NCBI GenBank assembly: GCA_032821775.1
Contig: JAVLRN010000011.1
Location: forward strand, 1,364,001 to 1,428,000
Origin: Sanguinoderma infundibulare
Lineage: Eukaryota > Basidiomycota > Agaricomycetes > Polyporales > Polyporaceae
Direction of reading: 5' to 3'
Length of the DNA: 64,000 bases
The position numbers and the translations under genes are program-made. The notes beneath the pieces were generated by a model. The model ran no database searches, was not told the origin of the DNA, and worked only from the letters and a program-made list of their open reading frames with translations. This document shows positions 22,296 through 32,192 of this stretch, in pieces; within the stretch, counting starts at the first letter, position 1, and each line of letters opens with the position of its first letter.

Positions 22296-24196
22296 TCAGC
22301 CTGACGCCTCCCGGTACTTTTCTGCGGTCTCCTTCATGGACTCCCACAATGAGTCTGACGGGATCATAGTCCTCCCAATTACGGTGGTAACACCCGTCTT
22401 GGTTTTCGACGCAACCAGTAAGCCTTGAAGGAGGTGTATTGGTGACGAGTAAAGCAGCTGAAGCTCCCGCTGCGCCTCACGCTCTTCCAGGCGAAGCACA
22501 GCGGGAATTTCGCCGAAAGGCGTCGAGAGGATACAAGGCGAGGCATGCTGGAGAATGATATCGGCAGTGGTTAGAGACGTTCCACAGACCATGAAGACGA
22601 GGAATCGCCGGAGTTCCTCCGCGAAAACGGCGTCGGGGACGTTCTTGACAGCCTCATAGGACCTTCGTGCGGCTTGACCCAGGATGGGTTTCAACGGCGA
22701 GTCCGCGGGTGCCTGTAGGAACATTGCGCTGTCGTGAAGGAACTGCTGCACGAGCCTTTGGTCACCGGGTTGGTCTGCCGGCGTTATCAGGAAATGGGTA
22801 GGGGCGAGTCCCAGCTGCACCGTGCTGTCCACCGTCTCCGTAAACAGCTTGGCGAGGCGCGGAAACTCCGCGCGGCCGAGCTGTGTATCCTCGACCGTGA
22901 CTTGCATGCGCAGATAGTAGAGCGTTTCTGCAGCACCTACTTCGGCAGGGCTTGCTCGTAGCATGATCGTGAAACTCTCATACGCATCGCCGATGCTGTT
23001 CGGCTGCTCGAAGATCCATGGCGCCATGCTCTCCTCCAGGGACGTCGCCTCCGACTCTGCCATCATGCCAGTTGGGAACTTTGCGACGATGTGATAATGT
23101 TGGAGAATTGAAGGCTGACTGAGTGCGTCTGCCAGGAGTTCGGGGAACGTCATCGTGCGCATATTTGGGGGCGGGATGTAGCCGATCATATCGGGGAAGA
23201 CAGCCAGGACGTAGTCGCGGGGCTTAGTCGTAACCCGTCCGCTTCTCCATGCCACGATAGGCGGGAGGTAATCAGCAGCAGGACCGATTCCGCCACCGTA
23301 CTTCGCCATGTCGACGTGGCGGCTGCCCATGTCATGGAGTACCAGTTCGTCAGCTCAAATCGAGCACACGAAGATTCTACTGACGGACGCACCGGTAGAC
23401 AAGGTCAAAGTACGCCTCGGATTGTTGTGGAAACCCCTTGAGCCCGTGATACTGAAGTTTATCGACCATAAACCGAAGAACAATCAATGTCTTCGCGGCA
23501 ACAACATGGTCCACCACCTCCTGCTGGTCCGACGTTTGAAACAGATTCTGTGCGCCAGGGCATGGGATGAGGTTCAGGGGCACAATGTCCAGGACCTTCC
23601 CATACAGACCCTCCTGGCGCGTCCACAGGCGCTCGAACCACGGATCGAAGCACACCATGTGCGGCCCGCAGAGCTTGCTGTGCATCCTCTCCTTCAGGGT
23701 GAAGTCCTCGAAGATATCGAGGTCCCAGTTGTTGCTAGTCAGCATGTCCACGGCGGTCGCATGCCAGTCGGCGCAGATCGAGTGCTCCAGGAGCACTTTG
23801 ACGCAGCGCGCCGACTTGTAGACGTGAGGGATGGACATGAGCTGGTCTGCGATGCTCATGGTCGCGGACTCGGTCTGGTCGATGCAGAAGAGGTCCATCC
23901 AGAACCAGCCGAAGCCGCAGATGTCGGGACGGCTGAGGATGGAGAGGATGTCCTTTTTTCCGGGGCTCAGCTTGACGACACCTGGCGGAGGTCAGACAAT
24001 GAGCTCAATCCCGGTTTCTGTGAGATCTGTTTCACGCACCAGGGTGACCGTCGACCACCGTGTCCATGATTGTCTCGGGTGTGCCCCATACGTGAGAGAT
24101 GGCGATGTAGTCATCGTCGGTGGTCGCATTCGGCTTGTGTTCGAGATACAGAGATTGATCTGGCCTCTGGCGAACACGAACGAGATATATGTCCAT
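22296..24196 (-). CDS. HET (heterokaryon incompatibility) domain protein
   Basis: Three exons: 24196-24040, 23981-23393, 23322-22296; 590 residues, frame exact. The HET domain is N-terminal: DDDYIAISHVWGTPETIMD (residues about 31-50), GFGWFWMDLFCIDQTE, IPHVYKSARCVKVLLE and FERLWTRQEGLYGK; the region after it includes RSGRVTTKPRDYVLAVFPDM, the usual activity-site segment of these proteins. In ascomycetes HET proteins trigger cell death after fusion of unlike hyphae; in basidiomycetes they are numerous and mostly uncharacterised. The 3' part (residues about 320-590) has no recognised domain. No NACHT/WD partner is adjacent. The start is the first ATG of the HET exon; an upstream exon cannot be excluded. 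It is divergent from PUP3 with a 457-bp shared promoter. Confidence 0.88.
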
Positions 24197-24653
24197 GTTG
24201 TAACTCTATAGCGGGGAGCACAGTTGAATCGAAAGGAGATTTGCTAAGCGACACTTGGTTAGAGCTCGCGAGTTCGGAGACGAGGGGACGGGGGTGGGGC
24301 TACGTACTTGCCACGGTCAAGTAAAAAAGGAAGGCCGCTGGAATTAAGGCTACTGCCAACGTCGATTGAACCGCCTCGTTCTTGATTGACGTGCACGTGG
24401 TTCGAGTACATACTGTGCGAGTGGATTGTTGACAGCACGCACAAAAAGGTGCAACGACGGAGTTTTTGAGTGTAACTTTGTTCGTGGAGGCAAGGGTCCG
24501 GGCCGCCCGGGAAACGGGTGACGTGCGTGACCGAGGTGACGGGAATGACGCGTCCGGCGTACGCGTTCACGGAGCCTCAGGAAGCACTGAGCAGCCTGAC
24601 TTGTGCGTTCTCGCCCTCTTTTCCGTCCCTTACTCGCATAACATTCGTCCAAC
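24197..24653. promoter_or_regulatory. Divergent promoter region between HET gene and PUP3
   Basis: Head-to-head intergenic region of 457 bp. It contains GGTGACG-type repeats (GGGTGACGTGCG about 24517, GAGGTGACGGG about 24532). The repeats are seen; their regulatory role is a guess. Confidence 0.4.
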
Positions 24654-25569
24654 ATGGTCAGTGAGCCTCAGTCCCAGTGTCTGCGCGTATCCTCAAGCAT
24701 TCTGCCCCACAGTCGATTATGGAATACAACGGTGGCTCTGTGATCGCCATGGTGGGCAAGGACTGTGTCGCCATTGCCTCCGACCTGCGGCTAGGAAACC
24801 AGGCGCTGGGCATCTCATCCAACTTTCAGAAGGTGCGCCTTGCCGTCCTCACCAGCATAAAGGTCGCTCACGTTCGTGTGTCCCCTGCGTGTAGATCTTC
24901 CCCATGACCAACCGGATATTCTTGGGCCTCCCCGGACTTGCAACAGATGTAACAACATTGTGCGTCCTCTCCTGCTTGCTTGCCATTCATTCCGCCTTCC
25001 CTTTACTCTTGAAATTCGTCCTGTAGGAAAGAGACGTTCCGCTTCCGGGTAAACATGTATACCATCAAGGAAGAGCGCGAGCTCGAGCCCGAGACGTTCG
25101 CCCACCTCGTCTCCTCCACCCTCTACGAGCGCCGTTTCGGCCCGTACTTCATCGAGCCCGTCATGGCCGGCCTCCAGAAGCAGCACGACGGCTCATTCAA
25201 GCCCTACATCGCCGCGACGGACCTCATCGGCTGCTTGAACTTCGCGAAGGACTTCGTCGTCGCCGGCACCGCGAGCAGCAAGCTGTTTGGTGTGGCCGAG
25301 GGACTGTGGGAGCCCGATCTGGGACCGGAGGACCTATTTGAGACGATCTCGCAGACGCTGCTGAACGCGGTCGACCGGGACGCGTATTCAGGTTGGGGGG
25401 CGGAGGTGTATGTTATGTGAGTGGCATTCACTTTACTTTGCTCCGTCTTTCTCGTCCTCTTCGTTTTGCCGTGCGATTCCGTGATCGAGGTAGGAAACTG
25501 ATGGAGTATTGTGCTCGTAGGACGAAAGACAAGGTTATCAAGCGCACGCTCAAGGGTCGTATGGACTAG
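24654..25569 (+). CDS. PUP3: 20S proteasome subunit beta type-3
   Basis: Non-catalytic beta-3 subunit of the 20S core. Five exons: 24654-24656 (ATG only), 24713-24832, 24895-24959, 25027-25416, 25521-25569; 208 residues. Motifs: [60 protein letters not shown] and [20 protein letters not shown]. These are followed by [58 protein letters not shown] and the tail [15 protein letters not shown]. The absence of the Thr nucleophile propeptide is normal for this subunit. The first coding exon contains only the initiator codon; the intron begins immediately (ATG|GTCAGT). The 3' 170 bp of this gene has a partial duplicate at 26764-26930. Identification is certain. Confidence 0.96.
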
Positions 25570-25913
25570 AAGTTGTATCATTTACATTGTCGCACCATAT
25601 CCATTCTGGCTTTCGATTATCGGACCTTCTCAACATGGGTATGGCACAAGTATACTCATCGAATGTAGCCCGGATCAACTCCTTCAGAATCGCGGTATGG
25701 CTGATTTGCCTGTTTCTTGATATTGGCTTGCGGGAGTGGTGTCTGGCTGACGTTTACAGATGCATCAGGTTCTATGCGACTCACCGCGCTGCCGCCACGT
25801 CTATCTCCATACACTTTGATACATATATTCCACGCAACTTGACCAACAAGCAAACACGCTAGATCTGATGCGAGGACCCGAACAACAGCCACAAGAGCAG
25901 TTGTGTATATGCT
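25570..25913. other. Intergenic between convergent PUP3 and hydrophobin 1
   Basis: No gene; 3' UTRs of PUP3 and hydrophobin 1. Part of duplication unit A. Confidence 0.6.
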
Positions 25914-26418
25914 TTAGAGGAAGACAGGCACGCAGCCGATGGAGATCAAGCCACCCTGCGCACAAATTGGTGAGCTCTTTGTGTGTTCCTCGGGAGCGTC
26001 ACGAGTAGACGATGACACGTACAGCGTTGTTGTTCTGGCAGCACACCGTGTTGGCGGAGCACTCGCCCTGACCTAGGAGGACGACGGAGATGGGAGAGCA
26101 GTTGAGGCCGATGAGATCCTTCACGTCACTGATGGTGATGCCGAGGAGGCCTAGGAGGAACGAGATCCCGGGGCTGGCCTGAATATGAAGTCCGAGTCAG
26201 TCAGTCGGACAAGCCGGCGGATACGAGAAGCAACGAAACGCGATACGCACAGTCGCGGTCGTCTGGCAGCACTGAAGGTTGCCCGTGGTGCATGACGATG
26301 CGCTCTTGGTCGGCGCGGGCGCGGTCACCGTGACGGTGACGGTGGGGGTCTCGGAGGGCCAGGGGACGGCAGCCGTGAGGACGGCGGTGGAGAGGACGAC
26401 GAGGGGGCGGGCGAGCAT
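25914..26418 (-). CDS. Class I hydrophobin 1
   Basis: Exons 26418-26251, 26178-26023, 25955-25914; 121 residues. Secreted amphipathic protein that self-assembles at hydrophobic/hydrophilic interfaces, coating aerial hyphae and fruit bodies. Signal peptide MLARPLVVLSTAVLTAAVP, then a Thr/Val-rich linker with PTVTVTVTAPAPTKS, longer than in most other copies. Eight cysteines in class I order: C-TTGNLQ-CC, about 31 residues, [39 protein letters not shown]. Introns follow the first CC by five residues and the second CC by four. TATA box at 26525-26519. Paired with hydrophobin 2 by tandem duplication. Confidence 0.95.
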
Positions 26419-26518
26419 TGTGGGCTGATGCGTTCGGTTGCTCTGATGAGTGCTGCGAGGAGGTGTGTGGAGCCCGTGAAGTTGAACCCTGCCGGAGGCT
26501 GACCGAAGAGCACGCGGG

Positions 26519-26525
26519 TTTTATA
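26519..26525 (-). promoter_or_regulatory. TATA box of hydrophobin 1
   Basis: TATAAAA on the minus strand, about 100 bp upstream of the ATG at 26418, within GAGTATAAAACCC. Confidence 0.7.
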
Positions 26526-26763
26526 CTCCAGAACGAGACCTTTATTTGTCCGCCGTTCACGTCCAGCCCGAACCTTAGGGCAGAAGCGAGCTGGTGGGCA
26601 CGTCATGATGTTCATCCGCGGATGCGCTCGCACAGAGTCGTTGAAAAGCTTTGGGTGTGATTTGCGCACGTTGATGGCCTTGGGGGTCCGTATACTCATT
26701 CCTGCTAGGTTCGACCAAACCGCTCTCTGGTGAACATCCACGTGTCAGCCTGGACGGGCAACG

Positions 26764-26930
26764 GGCGGAGGTGTATGTTTTGTGAGTGACATTCGTTTTG
26801 CGTTGGTCGGTCTTCCTCGTTCTGCTGTGCCGTACCATTTCTTTTGCAATCGGGATGGGAAACTGATGTGTGCTGTATCCGTAGGACGAAAGATCAGGTT
26901 ATATTAAGCGCGCGCTCAAGTTGTATCATT
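26764..26930 (+). pseudogene. PUP3 3'-end fragment (duplicated pseudo-exons)
   Basis: Copy of the end of PUP3 exon 4, intron 4 and exon 5. It starts at GCGGAGGTGTATGTT, keeps the intron's GTGAGTG donor and GTAGGACGAAAG acceptor region, then has GTTATATTAAGCG where PUP3 has GTTATCAAGCG. It lacks the 18 nt that encode the last residues and stop (GGTCGTATGGACTAGAAG). No upstream PUP3 exons are present, so it cannot encode a proteasome subunit. It marks the left boundary of duplication unit B. Confidence 0.85.
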
Positions 26931-27303
26931 TGCATTGTCGCGTCATATTCTCGCTTTCGACTACCGCACCCATCTCGACCTGTGTGTGGCACCAGTGTAC
27001 TGATCAATTGCAGGCCGTGTCAACTAGTTCAAACTTGCGGAATGGCCAGTTTGTCAGTGTCTCGAACTTAGCGGCTGTGTTTGGCTAACGTTGTTTGGAT
27101 GCATCAGGCTTCGTGCGTCTCTCTGCTCTTGTCGCCGCATCTATCCCCACACAAAATGGAAGCAGGACGGGCGTTGATATATTCTACACAGCTTGACCAA
27201 CAAGCAAACACGCTAGATCTGACGCGATCGAGGCACCCGACACCCGAACCACAACAGCAAGGCACCCGAACAGCGGCAGAAAGGGCAATAGCATATGCAT
27301 ATG
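26931..27303. other. Intergenic, hydrophobin 2 3' flank
   Basis: Diverged copy of the flank between PUP3 and hydrophobin 1; no gene. Confidence 0.55.
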
Positions 27304-27802
27304 CTTAGAGGATGACAGGCACGCAGCCCACGGAGATCAAGCCACCCTAAGCCACAACTTGGTGAGCTCTTTGTGTTCCTGCGGAGCACCACGAGTAGAC
27401 GATGGCACGTACGACGTTGTTGTTCTTGCAGCACACGGCGTTGGCGGAGCACCCGCCCTGGCCGAGGCCGACGATGGAGAGGGGCGAACAGTTGACGCCG
27501 ATGACCTCCGTCAAGTCGCTGATGACGATGCCGAGGAGGCCTAGGAGGAGCGAGCCGGCGGGGGAGCCGGCCTGAGCGTGAAGTCCGAGCCAGTCAGTTG
27601 GCGGGTACGAGGGGAAACCAAACACGACACACACCGTCTCGGTCGTCTGGCAGCACTGGAGCTTGCCCGTGGAGCACGACGACGCGCTCTTGGTCGGCGC
27701 GGCCGCGGTAACCGTCACGGTAACCGTGGGGGTCTGGGTGTCCCAGGGGGCAGCGACGGCGAGGACGACAATGGAGAGGAGAGCGAAGGGGCGGGCGAGC
27801 AT
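27304..27802 (-). CDS. Class I hydrophobin 2
   Basis: Exons 27802-27635, 27571-27413, 27345-27304; 122 residues. Signal peptide MLARPFALLSIVVLAVAA, linker with PTVTVTVTAAAPTKS as in hydrophobin 1. Cysteine pattern C-STGKLQ-CC, then [39 protein letters not shown]. The hydrophobic core reads SPAGSLLLGLLGIVISDLTE. The longest open frame reads upstream of this ATG and through both introns, so the short spliced model is preferred. It is the closest relative of hydrophobin 1 in the window, in the same orientation, about 1.38 kb away. Confidence 0.95.
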
Positions 27803-27902
27803 TGTGGGCTGTTGTGGTCGTTTGCTCTGGTGAGTGCTGCGAGGAGGTGTGTAGAGTCCGTGTGGTTGAACTCTGCAGGACACTGACCAACGAGCACGCA
27901 GG

Positions 27903-27909
27903 TTATATA
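27903..27909 (-). promoter_or_regulatory. TATA box of hydrophobin 2
   Basis: TATATAA on the minus strand about 101 bp upstream of the ATG at 27802, the same spacing as in hydrophobin 1. Confidence 0.7.
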
Positions 27910-30088
27910 CCTATGGAGCGAAGCATATATTGCTGCATTATTTGCGTCCATAAACCCAAAGGCTAGAGCAGAGTCGAACCGGTGGGCACGGATGCCGCGA
28001 TGTCCATCCCCAGATGCGTTCTCGCAAAACGTCGGGGAATATCTCTGGCTGTGCATGCTGTTCACGTACGTCGACAGCGTTGGAAGTCCGTTTACTCATT
28101 CCTGATTACCGTTCCGCCAGGTTCGGCCAAACCCCTCTCCGGGGAACATCCATGTGTCAGCCCAGACGGCCCCGGTCGAGACTAACGGTCCCGCCCTATT
28201 ATAGTGCGACGTCCTTCCCCGGATATGATGGCGACGTGCGTCGCGCAGAGAAGAACGCCAGGTTTGGTGGGTGGAGGACCGGGGGAAACGTCCGTCTGTC
28301 TAGCCGGACATCGCGTGGGCCGGTCGAGTACACTGATATCACGTCTTTATTTGGTAAGCGATGGGATCGTTGGATCGTTTCCATTCATTAAGGGACCGTG
28401 TACTGTTGACAAAAACGACGTCGCGCGTGGTGCGCCTCCAGCTGACCGGCCGACGCTCATCTAGCCACACACCATTGCAATTGGACAGGCCGACGATATC
28501 AACCCCCAACACGACGCCAGCTGGCGAATTGGGAGTGCGGCGTTCTGGTGCAGCAAAAGCTCGAGTTCAACCGTCACCCGTCACGTGGGCTGATGGCATG
28601 TCACGGAGCACTACTATATGCGTCGCCCACACGCGCAATATACTAGTATGTACATTGCTGTTGACTAGCCGGTTTTGTGACTTAGCCGCATGCGTCGCGT
28701 GCCTCATCGCCGCTCTTGGTCCGTCAGGTTGACCGTGGACAGGAACGGAACAAAGATTCGCGGGAGACGTGTGCAAAACTAGGGGGCGACGGTGATGTTC
28801 TGCGGAATCCTGGAGGCCATCTGCTCCCGGCGCGACTAGGGCCATCTGGATTCCCGGCGAAGACGTCGATTGAATGCAGGAGGCGGAGATTGGTCCGCGG
28901 CGGCAGTCTTCACCTCACAGCATCCGTTCTCGGACCAAACTTGTCCTTCCTGTGGAACATCTCGCATTCTGGCTGCCAGGAGACGTAGGACGTCGTGGTG
29001 TTGCCTCGGTTGCAAGCTAGCTTGACCGTTGACCCTCCCCGAGACGGCTACTGGAAACGGACGTGAGGGATCGACAACCACGTCTGGTGTCCGTTTGCCT
29101 GCGGCTGTCGGTCAGGTTGACGCATGCGATTCAATGCAACTGGAGCCGGAATGCCCGATTAGACGAGTTCGTCGTCCTGATCAGCACCCCGGCCTCCGTG
29201 CCGGGCAGCTCACATCGCGCTTCACAGAAGCCAGCTTGGTTCTTGTTCCCCTCCGGGTCTATCAACAGTCCTCGATTCATCCACGGCGGGGTGCGACAAG
29301 TTAAGACATCTCATCTATAGGGTGACATCGCTGGAGGGCTAGCCTTGTGTGCCTTGCGTCGACGGGTCATCGGCTCGCTTCCGCCACCGTGGTTCTCGGA
29401 GGTGTGTCGATCTATGCATCGCTGTTCGGATCCCACTAACCCTCTTCACTCTCCCATCCTCTCACCCATGCCGCTCCACCGGCGACATGTGTGGTTCAAT
29501 CCGCGTCGCAGCTCGGACGCCAGAAGGTTGGATACACGGCATGACTTTCGTGATCCTAGCTACGCTGGCGAGTCGATCGAGAGCCTGTGATGAAGGCGAG
29601 TAGATGTGAACTGCAGAGCATGACAGATATTGATTGTGTCCGCGCACAGGTAGCTCGGCCGTCTCTCTGTCTCTGTGGATGTCCGAAACGACGCAGATCT
29701 GAGTGAGATGTCGACAAGGGAGCCGCCGACCAAGCTGCCCACTGCTGGCCAGAGAAATCAGTCCCCATCGCTGCCAGATGTAGAAGAATTCGCGGACTCT
29801 TTGTCGATCCTCTTCGGAAGACTCGACGCCACACCCTGTTCTCGAATCGCGACCGCGCCGAGCATGCGAATCACACCATGCTCCTCCGTGCCTCGTCGAT
29901 GCCGACATCGTCCGCTGCTGTCGGCAGCGTGCATTCGACTGTACATCTTCGCATGTCGCTCCCATCCTCCTCAGATGGTCCCCAGCTGCCCCAATAGTCA
30001 ACAGTTCACTTCCCTCCGGCCGAGGCAACATCTTTCCCCGACCCCTTGTGTCCCTCCTACCAGCATTGCCGTCCGTCCCCGACAGAGG

Positions 30089-30094
30089 ATAAAA
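30089..30094 (+). promoter_or_regulatory. TATA-like box of hydrophobin 3
   Basis: ATAAAA in GAGGATAAAAGC about 130 bp before the ATG; weaker and further away than in its paralogues. Confidence 0.5.
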
Positions 30095-30219
30095 GCTCGG
30101 CGGTCCTGAGTGGGTAGGACAACGGCAGTCCTTGACGTCGCCATTGTCCGCTCTTTGCTCTCTCGCTCTCGTCGCTCCCTTGTACAAGTTTACCCCACGC
30201 TACCACCGCGCCCGCCACC

Positions 30220-30664
30220 ATGTTTTCCCGTCTTCTTTCCGTCATCGGCCTTGCCTCCGCTGTCGTCTCGACCGCCGTATTCAGCCACCACCACCTCCGC
30301 GGTTCGTCCACCTGCAGCACCGGTTCCATCCATTGCTGCAAAGACACCACTGCTGTACGTTGTTTCATGGGCTCAGAAGTCACCTCGCTCACCCCTGACC
30401 GTTGCATCTTACCAGGCCGACTCCCCCGCGGGCAGCCTGCTCCTCAATCTCCTCGGTGTTTTCCCCGAAGGTCCGCAGACCCAGGGCCTCTTGGGTATCA
30501 GCTGCTCCCCCTACGAGGGAAGTGCATGCTCAGCGTCTCCGGTCTGTTGCGATAACCAGTCCTACGTACGTCTCGTTTTCGTTCGTTAGTCGGCAAGTAT
30601 GCTGACAGACGCGCCTGTCCAGGGTGGGCTTGTCAACATCGGTTGCATCCCTATCCAATCGTGA
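30220..30664 (+). CDS. Class I hydrophobin 3 (divergent copy)
   Basis: Exons 30220-30354, 30416-30565, 30623-30664; 108 residues. Signal peptide MFSRLLSVIGLASAVVSTAV, then a His-rich FSHHHLRGSS. Cysteine pattern [43 protein letters not shown]. It is the most divergent of the ten: the C4-C5 loop is only seven residues against 10-13 in the others, and the segment between the first CC and C4 carries FPEGPQTQGLLG. Exon 2 is 150 nt, shortest of the set, while exon 3 keeps 42 nt. It may have a specialised assembly behaviour, but this is inference. Confidence 0.93.
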
Positions 30665-31739
30665 CCGGTGACCGAGTGGCGGTGACTCCGAACGTCCTTG
30701 TAGCTCTCTCTAGTCGTCGTCGCAGTTCGTTTCGCGCGTGATACTTTGTGAATCGTTTCAGTAAAAATGTGGTTCAGATATAGTGAATTGTTGAACCGAC
30801 GACCGTGACAAGAGAAGATGAATCGAGAGTGGCGATCCGAACGACCCCATATGCGCGCAACGTCCCCGTGTGCAGTCGCGGAGGGTCCAGCATGTAAGGT
30901 CTTTGAAGGGGTGCCGGGGCTATGTAGCCCATTCATCCTTGCAAGAGAGGTAACATTTGCATGCGATGGAACCGTGAGGAGATGGGCGGCCGTTTCACGC
31001 AACACTACTTGGAACAGATGTGGCGTGTAAACATGCGGTTGACGGGCGTTGGAGGACTCCGGCTTTGACTCTGAAGGAGTGGTTTCAATCGCGCAGCGTG
31101 CAGCATATATTTGTGGTAGTATGTGGCAATATGCCCGGGCGCCCATGAAAACAATGCGAGCGGAACATGTGCAACACGGGGCGCCGGGATGGTGTCTTAG
31201 CCACAGGAACTGGAAGGAAACCCGTACCACTCTGGGGAACGTCGAGGATGCAGCGCTGGGAGAGATCATACTGTACGATCCTAATATTATGTTCCGTGCC
31301 AGACGGACTATCGCCGCGGTTCCAGCCGTTGGGTGGTTTGGAAGCTAGTCACACCCATACAATTTTCGAATTACCCTCAATGGGACTCCGACAATTCCAG
31401 CACTTCGATCCCGCGAGGCTCGAGGGTTATGGGAGAGACGAACTTGATTCGATCGGCAGTCTGAAACCGTAGGAGAGCGACACACAAGTACAGAGCACTC
31501 TTCCAAACACGGCCGACAGGCACAAGCCCCCCCTCTCTCTGAACCCAAATCAAAGCACCAACTTGATACTAGTATCAACCAACCGAAACTGAGCTAACCT
31601 GGGGGAAGCGAAGCGGGTGAAAATGGTCAGAACAATGCGTAGAGCGAGAACGCGGCGGGGCCGCGTGGGACGATACTCACCGATATCCCTGATTCTCTCG
31701 GGGGCCTTGTGCGGCATCGTTCGTGCACGATGCGCGCGA
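30665..31739. other. Spacer between hydrophobins 3 and 4 (tail to tail)
   Basis: 1.1 kb between convergent genes. An open frame near 31269-30586 minus has no recognisable motif and runs into the hydrophobin 3 exon. Nothing supported. Confidence 0.5.
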
Positions 31740-32192
31740 TTAGAGAGTGATGGGGACGCAGCCGAGGGCGATGAGGCCGTTCTGGATATAGACGAGTGAG
31801 CACGATGCGATAGCCGCCACCAAGACGCGTGTACACACGAAGCTGTTGTTGTTGCAGCACACGGCGTTGGATTTGCAGTTGCCGTTGAGGACGCCGACGA
31901 GGTCGATGGGCGAGCAGGTGACGCCGATGTTTGCGGTCACGCCCTGGAGGACGACGCCGAGCAGGCCGAGGAGCGCGGCGGTGCTGGGGTCGTTGGACTG
32001 CACGGTGTCCGACGGATGTGAGCATGGTCTGCGGTGAAAACGGGCGGGGAGAGGAAGGGCACTGACGCTCTGGATGGAGTTGCAGCACTGGATGGAGCCG
32101 GTGCTGCAGGTGTTGTCGCGGACCTCCACGGGAGTGGCGGCCGCAAGAACGGCGACGGAGGCGACGGCGAGGGTGGCGAGGCGGGAGAACAT
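31740..32192 (-). CDS. Class I hydrophobin 4
   Basis: Exons 32192-32067, 31997-31839, 31781-31740; 108 residues. Signal peptide [20 protein letters not shown], mature start PVEVRDNT. Cysteine pattern [48 protein letters not shown]. Both introns can be read without a stop, which creates a long open frame starting at 32660, but splicing is required for normal cysteine spacing and the upstream frame has no signal peptide. TATA box at 32309-32303. Confidence 0.95.
   Translation of the reverse strand: [150 protein letters not shown]

Larger units (their letters stand above)
25398..28170. repeat. Tandem segmental duplication: unit A 25398-26757, unit B 26764-28170
   Basis: Unit A holds the last part of PUP3, its downstream flank, hydrophobin 1 and that gene's upstream region. 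Unit B repeats the same order: PUP3 3' fragment, flank, hydrophobin 2, upstream region. Matching pieces include GCGGAGGTGTATGTT (25400 and 26766), GACGAAAGA..AGGTTAT, TTGTATCATTT, CACGCTAGATCTGA.GCGA, and the far upstream GAACATCCAYGTGTCAGCC (about 26733 and 28145). Divergence is moderate with small indels, so the event is not very recent. Confidence 0.85.
27803..30219. other. 2.4 kb spacer between divergent hydrophobins 2 and 3
   Basis: Shared upstream region of two divergent genes. To 28170 it belongs to duplication unit B. From 28170 to 30080 I see no supportable gene; an open frame of about 240 codons on minus (30187-29462) has no recognisable domain and overlaps the hydrophobin 3 promoter. 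Confidence 0.5.

Noticed and set aside
22006..22428. 140-codon frame on plus at the end of the HET gene
   Set aside because: It starts with GTG rather than ATG, and its second half is antisense to the HET coding exon; at most a fragment of a small gene.
29462..30187. 241-codon open frame on minus upstream of hydrophobin 3
   Set aside because: No domain, biased Arg/Ser composition and overlap with the hydrophobin 3 promoter and TATA-like box; likely chance in GC-rich DNA.
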